A DNA stretch of 64,000 nucleotides from Aegilops tauschii subsp. strangulata (taxonomy: Eukaryota > Streptophyta > Magnoliopsida > Poales > Poaceae). The position numbers and the translations under genes are program-made. The stretch is taken from NCBI RefSeq assembly GCF_002575655.3, contig NC_053037.3, forward strand, positions 506,238,544-506,302,543, in the 5' to 3' direction. A model generated the notes under the pieces. The model was not told the origin of the DNA. It searched no databases and saw only the letters and a program-made list of their open reading frames with translations. This document shows, piece after piece, positions 12,920 to 23,351 of this stretch; the stretch's first letter is position 1; each line of letters opens with the position of its first letter.

Positions 12920-14460
12920 GCTCCACCCTCGACGGCAAATAGGAAGGCGCGCTCGTCACCTTCCTGCGGGCGAATGTCGATGTGTTTGCGTGGCAAGCAT
13001 CCGACATCCCCGGCCTTCCCAGGGAGGTGATTGAGCACCACCTTGCTGTCTGCCCTCATGCACGACCCGTCAAGCAGAAGGTCAGAAAGCAAGCTTTGGA
13101 ATGGCAAGAGTTCATCACAGAGGAGATCAAGAAACTGGAAGCGGAAGGCTTAATGAGAGGAGTGCTCCACCCAACGTGGCTGGCCAATCCGGTGGTAGTG
13201 CGCAAGGCGAATGGGAAGTGGAGGCTGTGTATTGACTACACAGACATCAATAAGGCTTGCCCAAAAGATCCTTTCCCGTTGCCGCGCATCGACCAGATTG
13301 TAGATTCCACGGCTAGTTGTGACCTGTTATCATTCCTTGACGCTTACTCAGGGTACCACCAAATCTTCATGGCAAGAGACGATGAAGAGAAGACGGCGTT
13401 CATCACCCCATGTGGTACGTATTGTTTTATACGGATGCCTTTCGGGTTGAAGAGTGCTGGCTCAACGTTTGCGACAGCGGTCCAGATTGGTTTTGAACCC
13501 CAGCTGCATAGAAATATGGAAGCTTATATGGATGACATAGTGGTCAAAACCAAGGACAGAGCAACACTCATATCAGATTTAGAAGAGACGTTTGTGAACC
13601 TGCGCAAAATCAACCTCAAGCTGAACCCTGAGAAGTGTGTCTTCGGCGTTCCGTCCGGCAAGCTTCTCGGGTTCTTTGTGTCGCAACGCGGGATCGAGGC
13701 GAACCCGGACAAGATCAAGGTCATTGAGCAGATTGAGGCGCCCAGGCGGATCAAGGATGTGCGTCGGCTTGTTGACTGCGTTGCCGCCATGAGAAGATTC
13801 ATCTCCAAGTCTGCCGAGCGCGCCCTTCCCTTCTTCAAGGTTTCGAAAAAGGCGGGCCCAATGGAATGGACCCCAGAAGCCGAAGCAGCGCTGCAGGATT
13901 TAAAAAAATACCTCTCCTCTACGCCAATACTAGTTGCGCCTAAACCACAAGAGCCGTTGTTGCTGTATCTAGCGGCAATGAATCAAGTGGTCAGTGCTGC
14001 GCTAGTGGCGCAGAGAGAGGTCGACGAGGAAGTGATAGCGACAACAGAGCCTGACGCCACTAGGGCAAAGGTGACACAACCAACTGAAGTGGTGCCGAAG
14101 AAGAAGATGATGCAGAACCCGCTCTACTTTGTTAGCTCCCTCTTTCAGGGGGCTAGATCAAGGTACTCCGGTGTGCAGAAACTGCTCTTCGGCCTCCTTA
14201 TGGCCTCGAGGAAGCTGCGTCATTACTTCCAAGCACACGAGATCACCGTCGTCACTCGCCTCCCATTGCAATGGATATTACATAACCCAGACGCGACCGG
14301 GAGGATTGTGGAGTGGGCCTTGGAGCTATCAAGTTTTGGTTTGAAGTTTGAGAGCACTTCGACAATCCAGAATAGAGTCTTGGTGGAGTTCATTGCAGAA
14401 TGGACCTCGACGCCTGATGAAGAGATCCAGGAGACCACTCTCCCCGGCAAGAAACAACTC
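12920..14460 (+). pseudogene. R1 reverse transcriptase and RNase H connection
   Basis: This copies element RNA into DNA. The open frame 12982-14727 holds the full RT palm: YTDINKACPKDPFPLPRID, FLDAYSGYHQI, MPFGLKSAGSTF, and the catalytic AYMDDIVVKT box around 13525-13555 with both Asp present. The RT/RNase-H-like part follows (SSLFQGARSRYSGVQKL). Homology ends about 14460 and is taken up in another frame at 14472, so the polyprotein is frameshifted. RT itself looks intact. Confidence 0.88.
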
Positions 14461-14471
14461 ATGACTGGATT

Positions 14472-15760
14472 ATGTACTTTGATGGGGCTTTCTCGCTGCA
14501 AGGCGCCAGTGCCGGTGTCCTGCTCATTGCACCCACCGGAGAGCACCTCAAGTATGTGGTCCAGATGCACTTCCCGAGGGAGATGTCGACGAACAACACT
14601 GCCGAGTACGAGGGGCTGCTTGCCGGTCTCAGGATCGCGGCAGACCTCGGAATCAAGAAACTCATCGTCAGGGGTGATTCGCAGCTTGTGGTCAAGCAAG
14701 TTAATAAGGATTATCAAAGTCCATTGATGGAGGCCTACGTGGATGAAGTGAGGAAGCTAGAGGGTCGTTTTGACGGTATACAAGCGGAGCATCTTCCCCG
14801 GTTGGCGAACGGCATCGCCGACTACTTGTCAAAACGTGCTGCCCTCAAACTACCTGTGGAACCAGGTACTTTTGTGCTTCGATTAACTCATCCATCCGTT
14901 GAGCCATCAACAGAGCAGAACAAGCAGAGGAAATCAGGACCCAGCAAGTACTTTCCCACCGAGCTCCCCGGAGCCGCCGGCAAAGATATTGCCGGAGACA
15001 CTGAACCTGTCGTGGGACAACAGACTCCGGCACGGCGTCAAGCCCTGGCCGTAGAGGCAACCGCTCCCACGGCAGAAGAGATGCCTTTAGTCCTTGTTGT
15101 CGAACCTCAGGCTCCGGCATGGGCGCAACATATCATTCAATTTCTCCAAACAGGGGAGCTTCCTGAGGAGCAGGAAGAAGCAGAGAAAGTAGCCCGTCGG
15201 TCTGCCATGTATCAGTTCGTCGGTGACGTTCTGTACAGAAAAAGGCCGAATGGTGTGAAATTGAAGAGCATTCCCCGGGAGGAAGGACTGGAGCTGTTGG
15301 CGGAGATACACGGAGGCATATGTGGCTCCCACATAGGGTCGAGAGCCCTTGCCGGCAAAGCATTCCGGCAAGGATTCTTCTGGCCCACAGCCCTCCAGGA
15401 TGCGGCTGCACTAGTAGCCAAGTGTGAAGCGTGCCAGTTCCATTCGAAGAAGCTTCATCAACCAGCCCAAGCTCTCCAAACCATCCCTCTTTCCTGGCCA
15501 TTTTCGGTCTGGGGACTCGACATACTGGGCCCCTTTCCCCGTGCCGTCGGGGGCTTTGAGTACTTGTACGTCGCAATCGACAAGTTCACAAAGTGGCCGG
15601 AGGTGGAAGCAGTGAGAAAGGTGACATCACAATCAGCCGTCAAGTTCTTCAAGGGGCTAGTCTGCCGTTTTGGCGTGCCAAACAGAGTCATCACCGACAA
15701 CGGCACGCAGTTCACGAGCCGCACCTTCATGCAATACATCCAGGACCTCGGCAGCAAGGT
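14472..15760 (+). pseudogene. R1 RNase H and integrase (N-terminal and core)
   Basis: This frame begins with a plant-type RNase H (YFDGAFS, then NNTAEYEGLLAGL, then VRGDSQLVVKQ, giving D-E-D) and passes a variable linker to the integrase. The integrase has an H-H-C-C zinc domain (HGGICGSHIG, then CEACQFH, about 15310-15440) and the catalytic core with WGLDILGPFP and VITDNGTQF. Near 15760 the frame shifts and the frame-3 reading ends at 15870. RNase H removes template RNA; integrase inserts the cDNA. Confidence 0.85.
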
Positions 15761-16354
15761 CTGTTTTGCTCTGTTGCACATCCACGTAGCAACGGCCAAG
15801 CTGAGAGAGCCAATGCAGAAGTGTTGTGAGGCCTCCGAACGAAGACTTTTGACAGGCTGCACAAGTACGTAAGACGCTGGATTGACGAATTGCCGGTGGT
15901 TCATTGGTCAATCAGAACGACACCAAATCGAGCCACCAGCCAGACACCCTTCTCCCTCGTTTACGGGGCAGAAGCAGTTCTCCCCACAGAACTCACATAC
16001 GGGTCACCACGAGTGCTCGCTTATGATGAGCTTGAGCAAGAGCAATTGCGGCAAGATGACGCAACGCTCCTCGAGGAAGATCGTCTTCGGGAGGCTGTGC
16101 GAGCAGCGCGCTACCAGCAAGCCTTGCGCCGCTATCATAGCCGCAAGGTTCATGCCCGAAGCTTTGAGGAAGGCGACCTTGTTCTTCGGCGCGTTCAGTC
16201 GGCCAAGAATTCCAACAAGTTGACGCCGAAGTGGGAAGGCCCTTATCGGGTAATACGAGTCACCAGGCCTGGCGCAGTCCGCCCGGAGACCGAAGACGGT
16301 GTTCCAGTGAGCAACTCCTGGAACATCGAACATCTTCGCAAGTTTTACCCATAA
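15761..16354 (+). pseudogene. R1 integrase C-terminal part
   Basis: The third catalytic residue region (SNGQAERANAEVL, ending at a stop at 15827) and the C-terminal domain (15890-16354) lie in frame 2. The C-terminus includes TPFSLVYGAEAVLPTEL, a charged helix, then WEGPYRVIRV and ends with EHLRKFYP. The end at 16354 is the expected pol end. One frameshift and one stop separate it from the upstream core. Confidence 0.8.
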
Positions 16355-16438
16355 GGCGCGGTTGCCGGGCCTCCCGGCAAGCCACCCTTTTGTACAAGCC
16401 TTGCCGACAAGGCATGTAACCCTTTGTACAAAGCCAGG

Positions 16439-16963
16439 TAGGGGTGGAATTCGAGCCGAGTCGAGCCAGCTCGACTCGACTCGCTAAAGCTCGTTTCATT
16501 AACGAGCTAGCTCGACTCGACTCGTTACTATAACAAGCTCAAATTCAAGATTGGCTCGACTCGTATAACTCGCGAGTTGGCTCATTTAGCTTGTTAAGCT
16601 CGTTAAAGATATGAACATCAGACCTTACAAATATGATAAAAAGATCAACTGAGAATTTAGCATGTGCATATGTGGTCATGTACGTGTGAGTCTCCTGGGT
16701 GGCTCGGCCTTGACCGGTTGGGCCTTGTGCTGGGACGCAAGGTGATTAGTGGCTGTATTTTACTACCCCTAAAAAACACTGATTTTTTTACCGAGCCTAA
16801 TGAGTTACACGAGTACTCGTGAGATCGGCTCGTTTAACTTGGTCTGTAAACGATCTTAAACTAAAGCTCGGCTCGGCTCGTTATTCTTCGAGTTCGAGTC
16901 CATTCGAGCCGAGTCACGAGCTGCTCATTTAGCTCGCGAGCTTCGAGCTTTTTTTCATCCCTA
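16439..16963 (+). mobile_element. hAT-type MITE (non-autonomous, 525 bp)
   Basis: The ends are TAGGGGTGGAA and TTTCATCCCTA; the right end is the same as the Ac-type hAT terminus. It is flanked by a perfect 8-bp TSD, AAGCCAGG (16431-16438 and 16964-16971), as expected for hAT. It has no coding capacity. The subterminal parts are full of CTCGACTCG / GAGCCGAG and GCTCG motifs, which could be transposase-binding repeats. It inserted just after the R1 pol end. Strand is arbitrary. Confidence 0.85.
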
Positions 16964-16971
16964 AAGCCAGG

Positions 16972-18092
16972 CGCAGACCCTGTGCATAAATAAATGAAGC
17001 GCTAGCGCCCTAAGTTTTAGCATGCATGCTAGATTGAGTCCCTCCCTCGGTTAGGGTTGATAGTGCTTAGCGGCGACTAACCCCAAGCATATGAGGTCGA
17101 GTATGCGTCCTTCTGTTATTTCCCGTCCTTTTTAGGTTCACAGGATGCATGAACATCTTTGCTGGGCTGTTTGGAGGAAAGAGGACAGGCCGACCTCCCG
17201 ACCCCGGCAAGCCAAGGTTGCCGGGGGCTGCAGACCCAAAGGTCCGACCGCAACAAGCCAAGGTTGCCGAGGGCTGCTGAACCAGATAAGTCTTTTATCC
17301 CCTAGTATGCATTCTAGTACGTAATTGGGATGTATGAAACCTCGTTTATTCCTAGACCACCGTGCTCCCCTTTTCCTGTACCCAAGAATTATTCCCTGGG
17401 CCAGAACTTGGTTGTAGTGCGGTAGCAAGGAAGTAAACGAGAGGCCTAGACCTATTTCACTCCTGCCTCCGCCAAAAGCGTGAGTGTGGTCATGATTGAA
17501 GTAGGGAAATGGCAAGGCCTGTTGCCGGCGTCAATGTTTATCTTAAAAATAACAAGGATTCTCTCCTTGGCGCGGGTCTCTCTCACGCACAAAGAACCCG
17601 ACAATCCCCCTTTTTCATTAATACGTTCCAAACAGGTACAGTTCGTACAGAATGCAGGCGTGAGCCAAGGGATTACAAGATTTAAATTTTACAAAGGCCC
17701 ATAGGCTTAAAGACTAAAAAGAGATAAGGTGCCCATAATCCCTTTCTTGTCCCTCTCCTCAGGAAACGGAAGAAGATAACGGGAGGGCAAAAAGAATGCC
17801 TAGGCGAGGCACGAGCAGCAGAAGGCGCCAGGAGAACATCCCGGCGGCTGCCCCAAAGAGAGGCTGGTGATGATGATGACGGGAGAAGAGCTGGAAGACG
17901 AGGCAGCGGGCTGGCAATATGCGATGAAGGCGTCAGTGCCCGCGTACTCCGACTTGACGGCCCACCACCCCCTTCTTCGTCTTCTCCGGCCTCCCAAACC
18001 AGCCGCCCAAGGAGGCGACCCCGAGAAGTCCAAGGAGCTGGCGATGCAGATGGAGGTGCTGCCGGCGTCGCCTTGGACGGCGCATCCGACAC
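16972..18092 (+). other. R1 3' non-coding region
   Basis: No sense-strand ORF is credible. Around 17200-17285 a segment of roughly 50-60 bp containing CAAGCCAAGGTTGCCG and GGGGCTGC is repeated twice. The region also continues the theme of GGCAAG/CTTGCC inverted repeats (for example 17203-17225). The part right of about 17700 may be the 3' end of the antisense gene's transcript. Confidence 0.5.
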
Positions 18093-18740
18093 CTAGTCGG
18101 ACCCGTCATCCTCCCGCCTTCTACCCTCGTCGTCGCTATCGCTATCCTCCTCGTCACTCTCGCTCGAGGAAGAATCTTCATCATCAGAGGAGCTCTCCAC
18201 GCAGCACTTTAGGCGAGTTCCCATGTCCCCAAAAACCTTGACGGAGAGTAGGCCATTCTCCATTAATTTGAAGTAGAGAACGAGCCCCTCCGTCGGGCTA
18301 TGGATGCGAGCGAAGGTCTTCCATCCGCGACGAAGATACATGACGTGAGGGGCGGGGAAGTCGACGTTGACCCGCGTGCCGCCGTTTCCGCAGCCCCTCA
18401 TGTGCAACCTCACGGTCTACGGCGGGTCGAGCTCCATCTCCCGAGCAAATGGAGTGGGAAGACGAAGACGGCGGCGCACCGGCCGGTGCAGCCTGATGAA
18501 GAACTCACGAGGCTGATCCCCGACGTGGCCCTCCATCGGAGGAGGGGCAGCTGGTGGAGGCGAGGCCGACGCGCCGCCCCATCCTCCTCTTCCCCGAGCA
18601 CCATGACGACCTCGCCCTCACCCCCTCCCCCTTCCTCTCATGGAAGGCTCCGCCACCACGAGCTCTTGCGGAGGAGGGGCGCGCTGTCGAGCGGAAACCC
18701 TCGTCGCTACCGTGGAAGCACCACCGCGCCCTCCCGCCAT
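18093..18740 (-). pseudogene. Antisense B3-domain protein gene carried in R1
   Basis: Reading the minus strand from the ATG at 18740, one frame runs 215 codons to a TAG at 18095-18093, interrupted only by TGA at codon 41 (18620-18618) and TAG at codon 108 (18419-18417). Codons about 78-165 look like a plant B3 DNA-binding domain: REFFIRLHRPV at the start, then FPAPHVMYLRRGWKTFARIH and LVLYFKLMENGLLSVKVFG. A Ser/Asp/Glu acidic tail follows. The same frame staying open on both sides of each stop suggests a gene with two nonsense mutations rather than chance. B3 proteins bind DNA in the nucleus; whether this one did is inference. A TATA-like box lies upstream at 18815-18823. Lineages of plant gypsy elements with extra antisense ORFs at this place are known. 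Confidence 0.65.
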
Positions 18741-18814
18741 AGTAGAGGAAAGAAAGGAGCCAAGATGGGAAGAGATGGGTGATGAAGGATTGAGGGATGC
18801 CGCCCCCTCCCCTT

Positions 18815-18823
18815 CTTATAAAG
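18815..18823 (-). promoter_or_regulatory. TATA-like box of the antisense B3 gene
   Basis: The minus strand reads CTTTATAAG, about 75-80 bases upstream of the ATG at 18740. The spacing fits a TSS near 18790 and a short 5' UTR. No transcript evidence is available. Confidence 0.45.
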
Positions 18824-19362
18824 GGACGGGGTCGGGACTCAGCCGCCCCGCTCAACCAGTCCGGCCATCTAGGGGCGCAAGGAATCCGGACCGACCCGCG
18901 GCCCCAATCAGCGATGCCCGGCCCCCGCCCCGGCGTAGAAACCCGCGCGTCCTGTGTCCGCCGCCTTCCCTTCTGACGCATGGGGGACACATGGTGAATG
19001 AGTCAGGGCTCGAATTGCAAGTGGAGCGACCGTTTCGCGCCCCGTGATCAGGAGGGCGTGGGAATCATAATGACCACGCCCCAGGTCCACTTAGTAAATG
19101 AGCTGCGCCTCTGCGGCTTCCTCTATTTTATAAGTAAAACGCGGACCGCCTCTTTACTGTTTGGCCCGTGGGATGACGCGAGCAGGCCACGATCGCCCTA
19201 CGCACAACCCCCACTTCACGCATTCAACATGGGTCGTGGGGGAGAACAGCGAGCGAAAAAGCTACTGCAGTAAGAAGGATTCGGCCCCGCCTACCCGCGC
19301 ACTGTTCTGGGCCCAGCCCAACAACGTGTCGCGCTTATGTGTGGCCCGGGCCCGGGGGCTCC

Positions 19363-20533
19363 TGTCGGTGTACAAAGATAGGGGCTCTCCTTTGTACCCC
19401 TTACTTGTGCACGGGCAGTCAGAGTTGCGCCTGCGGTCACACCTAACATGGCAAGGGAGGGAGGCCGAAGCACAAGGCCAACTAAAACAACGCCAAGACC
19501 AAGAACACAAAGAGAAGAGGGAAGAAGTAGGTTCCCCCGGCAAGACCCTTGCCGGGGCAGCCTCAGCAGCCCCGGCAAGAGCCTTGCTGGGGCAGCTCGC
19601 CCAACACCAGCGGGGCGCACCACCCTTGAGCCCACGGCTTCCAACATAACCAACCACGATGGGACGAAGGCTCGGGAGGCGCCTCCATGGTGGCATGCAG
19701 ATCTTTGTCAAGATCATAGATACACAAGATTAGATGAGGGTTAGAAGACGACGACCCTCGGCAAGGCCCTTGCCGAGGAAAGCAACAAGGCCCCGGGCGA
19801 GATCCTTGCCGGGGACGACTACGACGCCGCGGCAAGACCCTTGCCGGGGCCCCGGCAAGACCCTTGCCGAGGACATTGGTGGGGCTGCAACCGGACCCAC
19901 GCCTACCAAGACTCCACCGCCGTTCCCATGCAGCTGCCAGCCCAACCAGTTGGGCAAGCACCTGCGTGGCGTCATGCGGCTTCCAAGCCAACTCAGCAAG
20001 CACCTGCGTGGTGGCATGCAGATCTTCGTGAAGACCCTACCACTGCGCCACCTCAGCTGCCTGCCTGCCTACATGGCACCGCACGCATTGCTGGCCCAGG
20101 CGCGTGTCGAAGCAAGGCGGGGCGGCGACGGACGGGACGGGCCCCATTCCCATCCATAATAAAGCAAGGGGACACCTAAGTGATGCATTAAATGCGTCTT
20201 GTCCTGTAATACGGGCGATAAGCTCACGATACTGTGGACCTTTCCACCTCCTGTATGCCACTGTGGCAGCCCCTTTCGACTATAAAAGGAGGCCCAAGGC
20301 ATACTGGAGGACGATTCGGCTCTTTGGAACTACGCGGCCACTGTAGCTAGTTCGAGAGCTCAAGAACACTCCAAAATACACACCAAAGCAGGACTAGGGT
20401 ATTACACATCCTCGCGGCCTGAACCTGGGTAAACGATCTTTGTTCTAGCTCCTAAACCTGCTCTTCTCACAACCCCGCGCCCGCCAACCGTAGAAGGGAT
20501 TCCAGTGATCCCATAGGTGTCGTTTCCCCGACA
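19363..20533 (+). repeat. R1 3' LTR
   Basis: This is 1171 bp, the same length as the 5' LTR, preceded by a purine-poor but typical CCCGGGGGCTCC tract at 19351-19362. It contains the same set of short hairpins as the 5' LTR; some that are broken in one LTR are perfect in the other (compare 9184-9206 with 19756-19778). It ends CCGACA followed by the TSD ATAAT. Confidence 0.9.
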
Positions 20534-20582
20534 ATAATAGCATGGAACAATCAAAAATTATAGATACGTTGGAGACGTATTA
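20534..20582 (-). repeat. G1 5' LTR, terminal 49 bp
   Basis: This carries the 5' terminus of the G1 LTR on the minus strand, separated from the rest by R1. The inverted repeat GATACGT...ACGTATC of the LTR end is visible here. Confidence 0.85.
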
Positions 20583-20676
20583 GTTAGTTCTAATCAAACC
20601 ATACCTAAACCATATAAAATTATTGTAAACATGGCATGAATTCTTCATAAATTATAGATACATTGGAGACGTATCA
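20583..20676 (-). repeat. G0 LTR fragment
   Basis: On the minus strand it starts TGATACGTCTCCAATGTATC at 20676 and runs 94 bp to the point where G1 inserted. It is a different LTR type from G1, with TTATGAAGAATTCATGCC after the terminus; G2's LTR start at 28079 is similar. The remainder should be left of the window. Confidence 0.7.
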
Positions 20677-21195
20677 CCCACATGGGACACGATGCGTCGC
20701 CGTCTCCTATGCCCTACTCTTCCTCAGCAGAGCCCATGTCTTGGACGTCACTGGTAGAGGTGAGATCAACGATGGAAGAGGACGTGCGGGCCTCGTCGTT
20801 GTGCCGTGAGGGGGTATGCGTGTCGGTCACCCGTTGCGGCTCTGCCTCTTCGGCGATGTGCGACTCCGCTTCCGAGCGTTGGCCGCAGGGCTGTAGTGGC
20901 ATCTTGTGCCCTCCGCCACACACGACAGGCAGGCCTCACCTCCGCTGCGCCAGGCCATAGGCGTTTACATCTGACTCAGAGCCTAACGTCGCGGGGAGGA
21001 CACACCAGCAAAGGGTTTGTACCGCCAACCCCAGGTTGGGGCACCAAATGGATCACACCATGTACGGCTAGGCTGCGATCACGCGCCTCGAGGCAGACCC
21101 AAGCGACATCTGCAAGGACGCAATGGATTCCTACCGGATCGAGTCCGCCCGTGGTCAAGCGGACTCCTCACGGGAGCAACGGAGAGCCATGCCGA
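20677..21195. other. Unassigned segment, possibly G0 internal DNA
   Basis: It sits between the G0 LTR start and the G6 LTR. A minus-strand frame (20923-20714) ends in an acidic Ser/Asp/Glu-rich tail, and a plus-strand frame covers 20806-21198, but I recognise neither. If the G0 LTR is its 3' LTR, this would be the last 0.5 kb of that element's interior. Confidence 0.3.
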
Positions 21196-22614
21196 TGATA
21201 CGTCTCAAACGTATCTATAATTTATAATTGTTTCGTGCTATTATCATATCACTTTTACATACTTTTGGCAATAATTTATATTATTTTTATTTGGACTAGC
21301 CAAAGGTCTATTCCTGGAGCCGAAACGATTTGAATTTTTTTGTGAATTTTTTATGGACTATATAGAATTTTTAGGCAAAGGAATCATCGTAAGGCAGTGC
21401 CCGAAGGTGCCGCACGGCCTAGAGGCGTTCCCTAGGGCCCACCCATGTGGGAGCTCCATAAGTCGGACGGAGCTCTACTTTGGCCACAAGAAAGCTAATT
21501 TATGGGGAAAATCATGTTAAAAAAATCAGCCCGGTCAAAGTTATGGGTCTCCTGCTATTAAAGAAACGATTCTTGGCCTCAGAAACAGTATCAAACATAG
21601 AGAAAACAGAGAGAGAAAGAGAGAGAAGAGATCCAATCTCGGAGGGGCTTTCTGGCTCCATGGAGGCCAAGGACTAGAGGGGGAAACCTCTCCCCATCTA
21701 GGGGGCATGGAGGAAGAAGAAGGAGAGGGGCTCTCTCTTGCCCTCTCCCAACACCTTCGCTATCTTCACCGACATCTCCATCACATTCTTCCACCTCTAT
21801 TCAACGGTCCACTCTCCTGCAACCCATTGTAATCCCCTACTTGAACATGGTGTTAGATGTTATTGATTATTATATGATGGTTTCTTGAATCTTTATGTTT
21901 GAGTAGATTATTTGTGTCCTATGGGTTAATTGTGATGTGCTATTGTTGATTGTATGTTATTATGGTGCTTCCTATGGTACCCATCGTTTGTGCATATGTG
22001 TGGGATTCACGTTGTAGGGTGTTGAAATATGTGATCGATTTGCTTATGATGGGTTGCTGGAGTGACTGAAACCAAAACCCCAGTTCATGAGTTGTTGCAT
22101 ATGGGATTAAAGGGGACCTTAGATCTTAATGATATAATTGGGTTTTACCTTAATGAATCTTTGGTATTTGCGGATGCTTGCTAGAGTTCCAATCATAAGT
22201 ACTTGTGGTCAATGGATTTTCCTACATGTTAGCGTAGGCCTTTCCCGCATAAAAACAATAATAGATGATTATCACTTTAGTTTCATATCCAATTACCTAG
22301 GGACAATTTCGTCTACCACCACTTTTCCACACTCGCTATTTGGATTATATTGTACTTTTATTAGACAACACCTGACTTTTATTTTTAAAGTTTTTTAGTT
22401 TCTAGCAAAGCTATCCTTTTATACATGTAACGTAGATTTATTTCTTGTTTCTAGATAAATCAAACATTCGGTGTACGTAGGGTTCTATCGGTGGCAGATA
22501 GGACCTGAGAGAATAGTAATCTTACCTTTAGCTCCTTGTGGGCTCGACACTCCATACTTACCACCTCCATCATTGAAAAGTGCTACGACAATCCCTTGCA
22601 CTTGGGGATTATCA
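21196..22614 (+). repeat. G6 LTR (isolated)
   Basis: This 1419-bp LTR begins TGATACGTCTCAAACGTATC and ends GGGGATTATCA. No primer site follows, and no internal region is attached, so it is a solo or orphaned LTR. The flanks GCCGA and CGAGA do not match, so a simple solo-LTR history with a TSD is not supported. Confidence 0.75.
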
Positions 22615-22989
22615 CGAGACGATCCCCTCCCCGGGTCCACATGGGACGAGGGCCCACTCGATGGATTGGGAGATCTTGGAGTCGGATTCGCTGCCTGTCA
22701 TGCCGGAGATCGCCGGAACGGAGCTTGTGGCGGAGTGGAGTGGAGTGGAGGGGCTAGGGTTTCGTCCAGGATGTGGATGGGGACGAATATATGTGGGGTC
22801 CGGGTGGGCCGGATGCACTCTGGCGCGTCCGGGCCTTCCCGTATCTATCCCAGATATGGGATGAATATGAGGGGTGCCGGTCAGCCCGGACGTACACGGC
22901 CGGTATGAGGGGTGCGGTTGGGTCGAGATTTTGTAACCTATCAGTGATCGGGTCGTCCGCCCAGGCGTATAGGGAGCATTTGAGTAGTT
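22615..22989 (+). other. GC-rich segment, possible Harbinger remnant
   Basis: No convincing ORF. It ends with CTATAGATGCTCTGAG, which resembles the termini of Triticeae Harbinger-type elements, and the next sequence encodes a protein often found with them. I cannot place both ends. Confidence 0.3.
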
Positions 22990-23351
22990 CGTCTATAGAT
23001 GCTCTGAGATCAAGTTGATGGAGGAGAAGTGGAAGGCAAAGGCGGCAGCCGGGGGAGAGAAAGGTGCAAGCGGAAGAAAAATAGCTAGAACTTGAGGTGA
23101 AAAGGCTTGCAATGGAGGTCGAGGAAACAAAGAAAAGGATTGAGATTGAGAAGCAAAAGTTTGCATCGACGGCCGAGGAGCAAATGAACAAGAGGGTGGT
23201 CAAGGAATGTGCTATCATGTGGATGGATCTTATCAAGATGGACGAGAATGAAAGACAATATTGGGAGTTAACTCGTGGGGACATCTCGGCAAAGTTTGGC
23301 GGTGGTGGCGGCAGCAATGGTGCTGTCGACGGTGACGGTGCTAGTGTATGA
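22990..23351 (+). pseudogene. NAM-associated C-terminal domain fragment
   Basis: The fragment encodes EEKWKAKAAAGGEK, then after a frame change and a TAG stop near 23081, a long charged helix (LAMEVEETKKRIEIEKQKF) and ECAIMWMDLIKMDENERQYW, ending in a Gly-rich tail and a TGA at 23349-23351. This resembles the 'no apical meristem-associated' C-terminal domain of Myb/SANT-like proteins found with PIF/Harbinger transposons in grasses. The N-terminal Myb part is absent. It is broken and truncated. Confidence 0.6.

Larger units (their letters stand above)
8791..20533 (+). mobile_element. R1, complete gypsy retrotransposon, coding regions decayed
   Basis: This 11.7-kb element has two 1171-bp LTRs (TGTCGG...CCGACA) and a perfect 5-bp TSD, ATAAT, at 8786-8790 and 20534-20538. 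The order gag, protease, RT, RNase H, integrase shows Ty3/gypsy type. It is GC richer than the elements around it. I counted about a dozen differences in the first 320 aligned LTR bases, so insertion was not recent. Extra content is a hAT MITE and an antisense B3-type gene between integrase and the 3' LTR. It is nested in the 5' LTR of G1. Confidence 0.92.
1858..20582 (-). mobile_element. G1, gypsy-type element coding only for gag and protease
   Basis: Order on the minus strand: 5' LTR (20582-20534 plus 8790-7258, split by R1), primer site, gag-protease, a 2.8-kb non-coding stretch, polypurine tract, and the first 284 bp of the 3' LTR (2141-1858) before R0 interrupts it. No RT, RNase H or integrase is visible, so the element is non-autonomous and needs enzymes from a relative. 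It belongs to the same family as G4 and G5. Its right flank, GTTAG, fits insertion into the G0 LTR; the matching left flank is outside the window. Confidence 0.8.
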
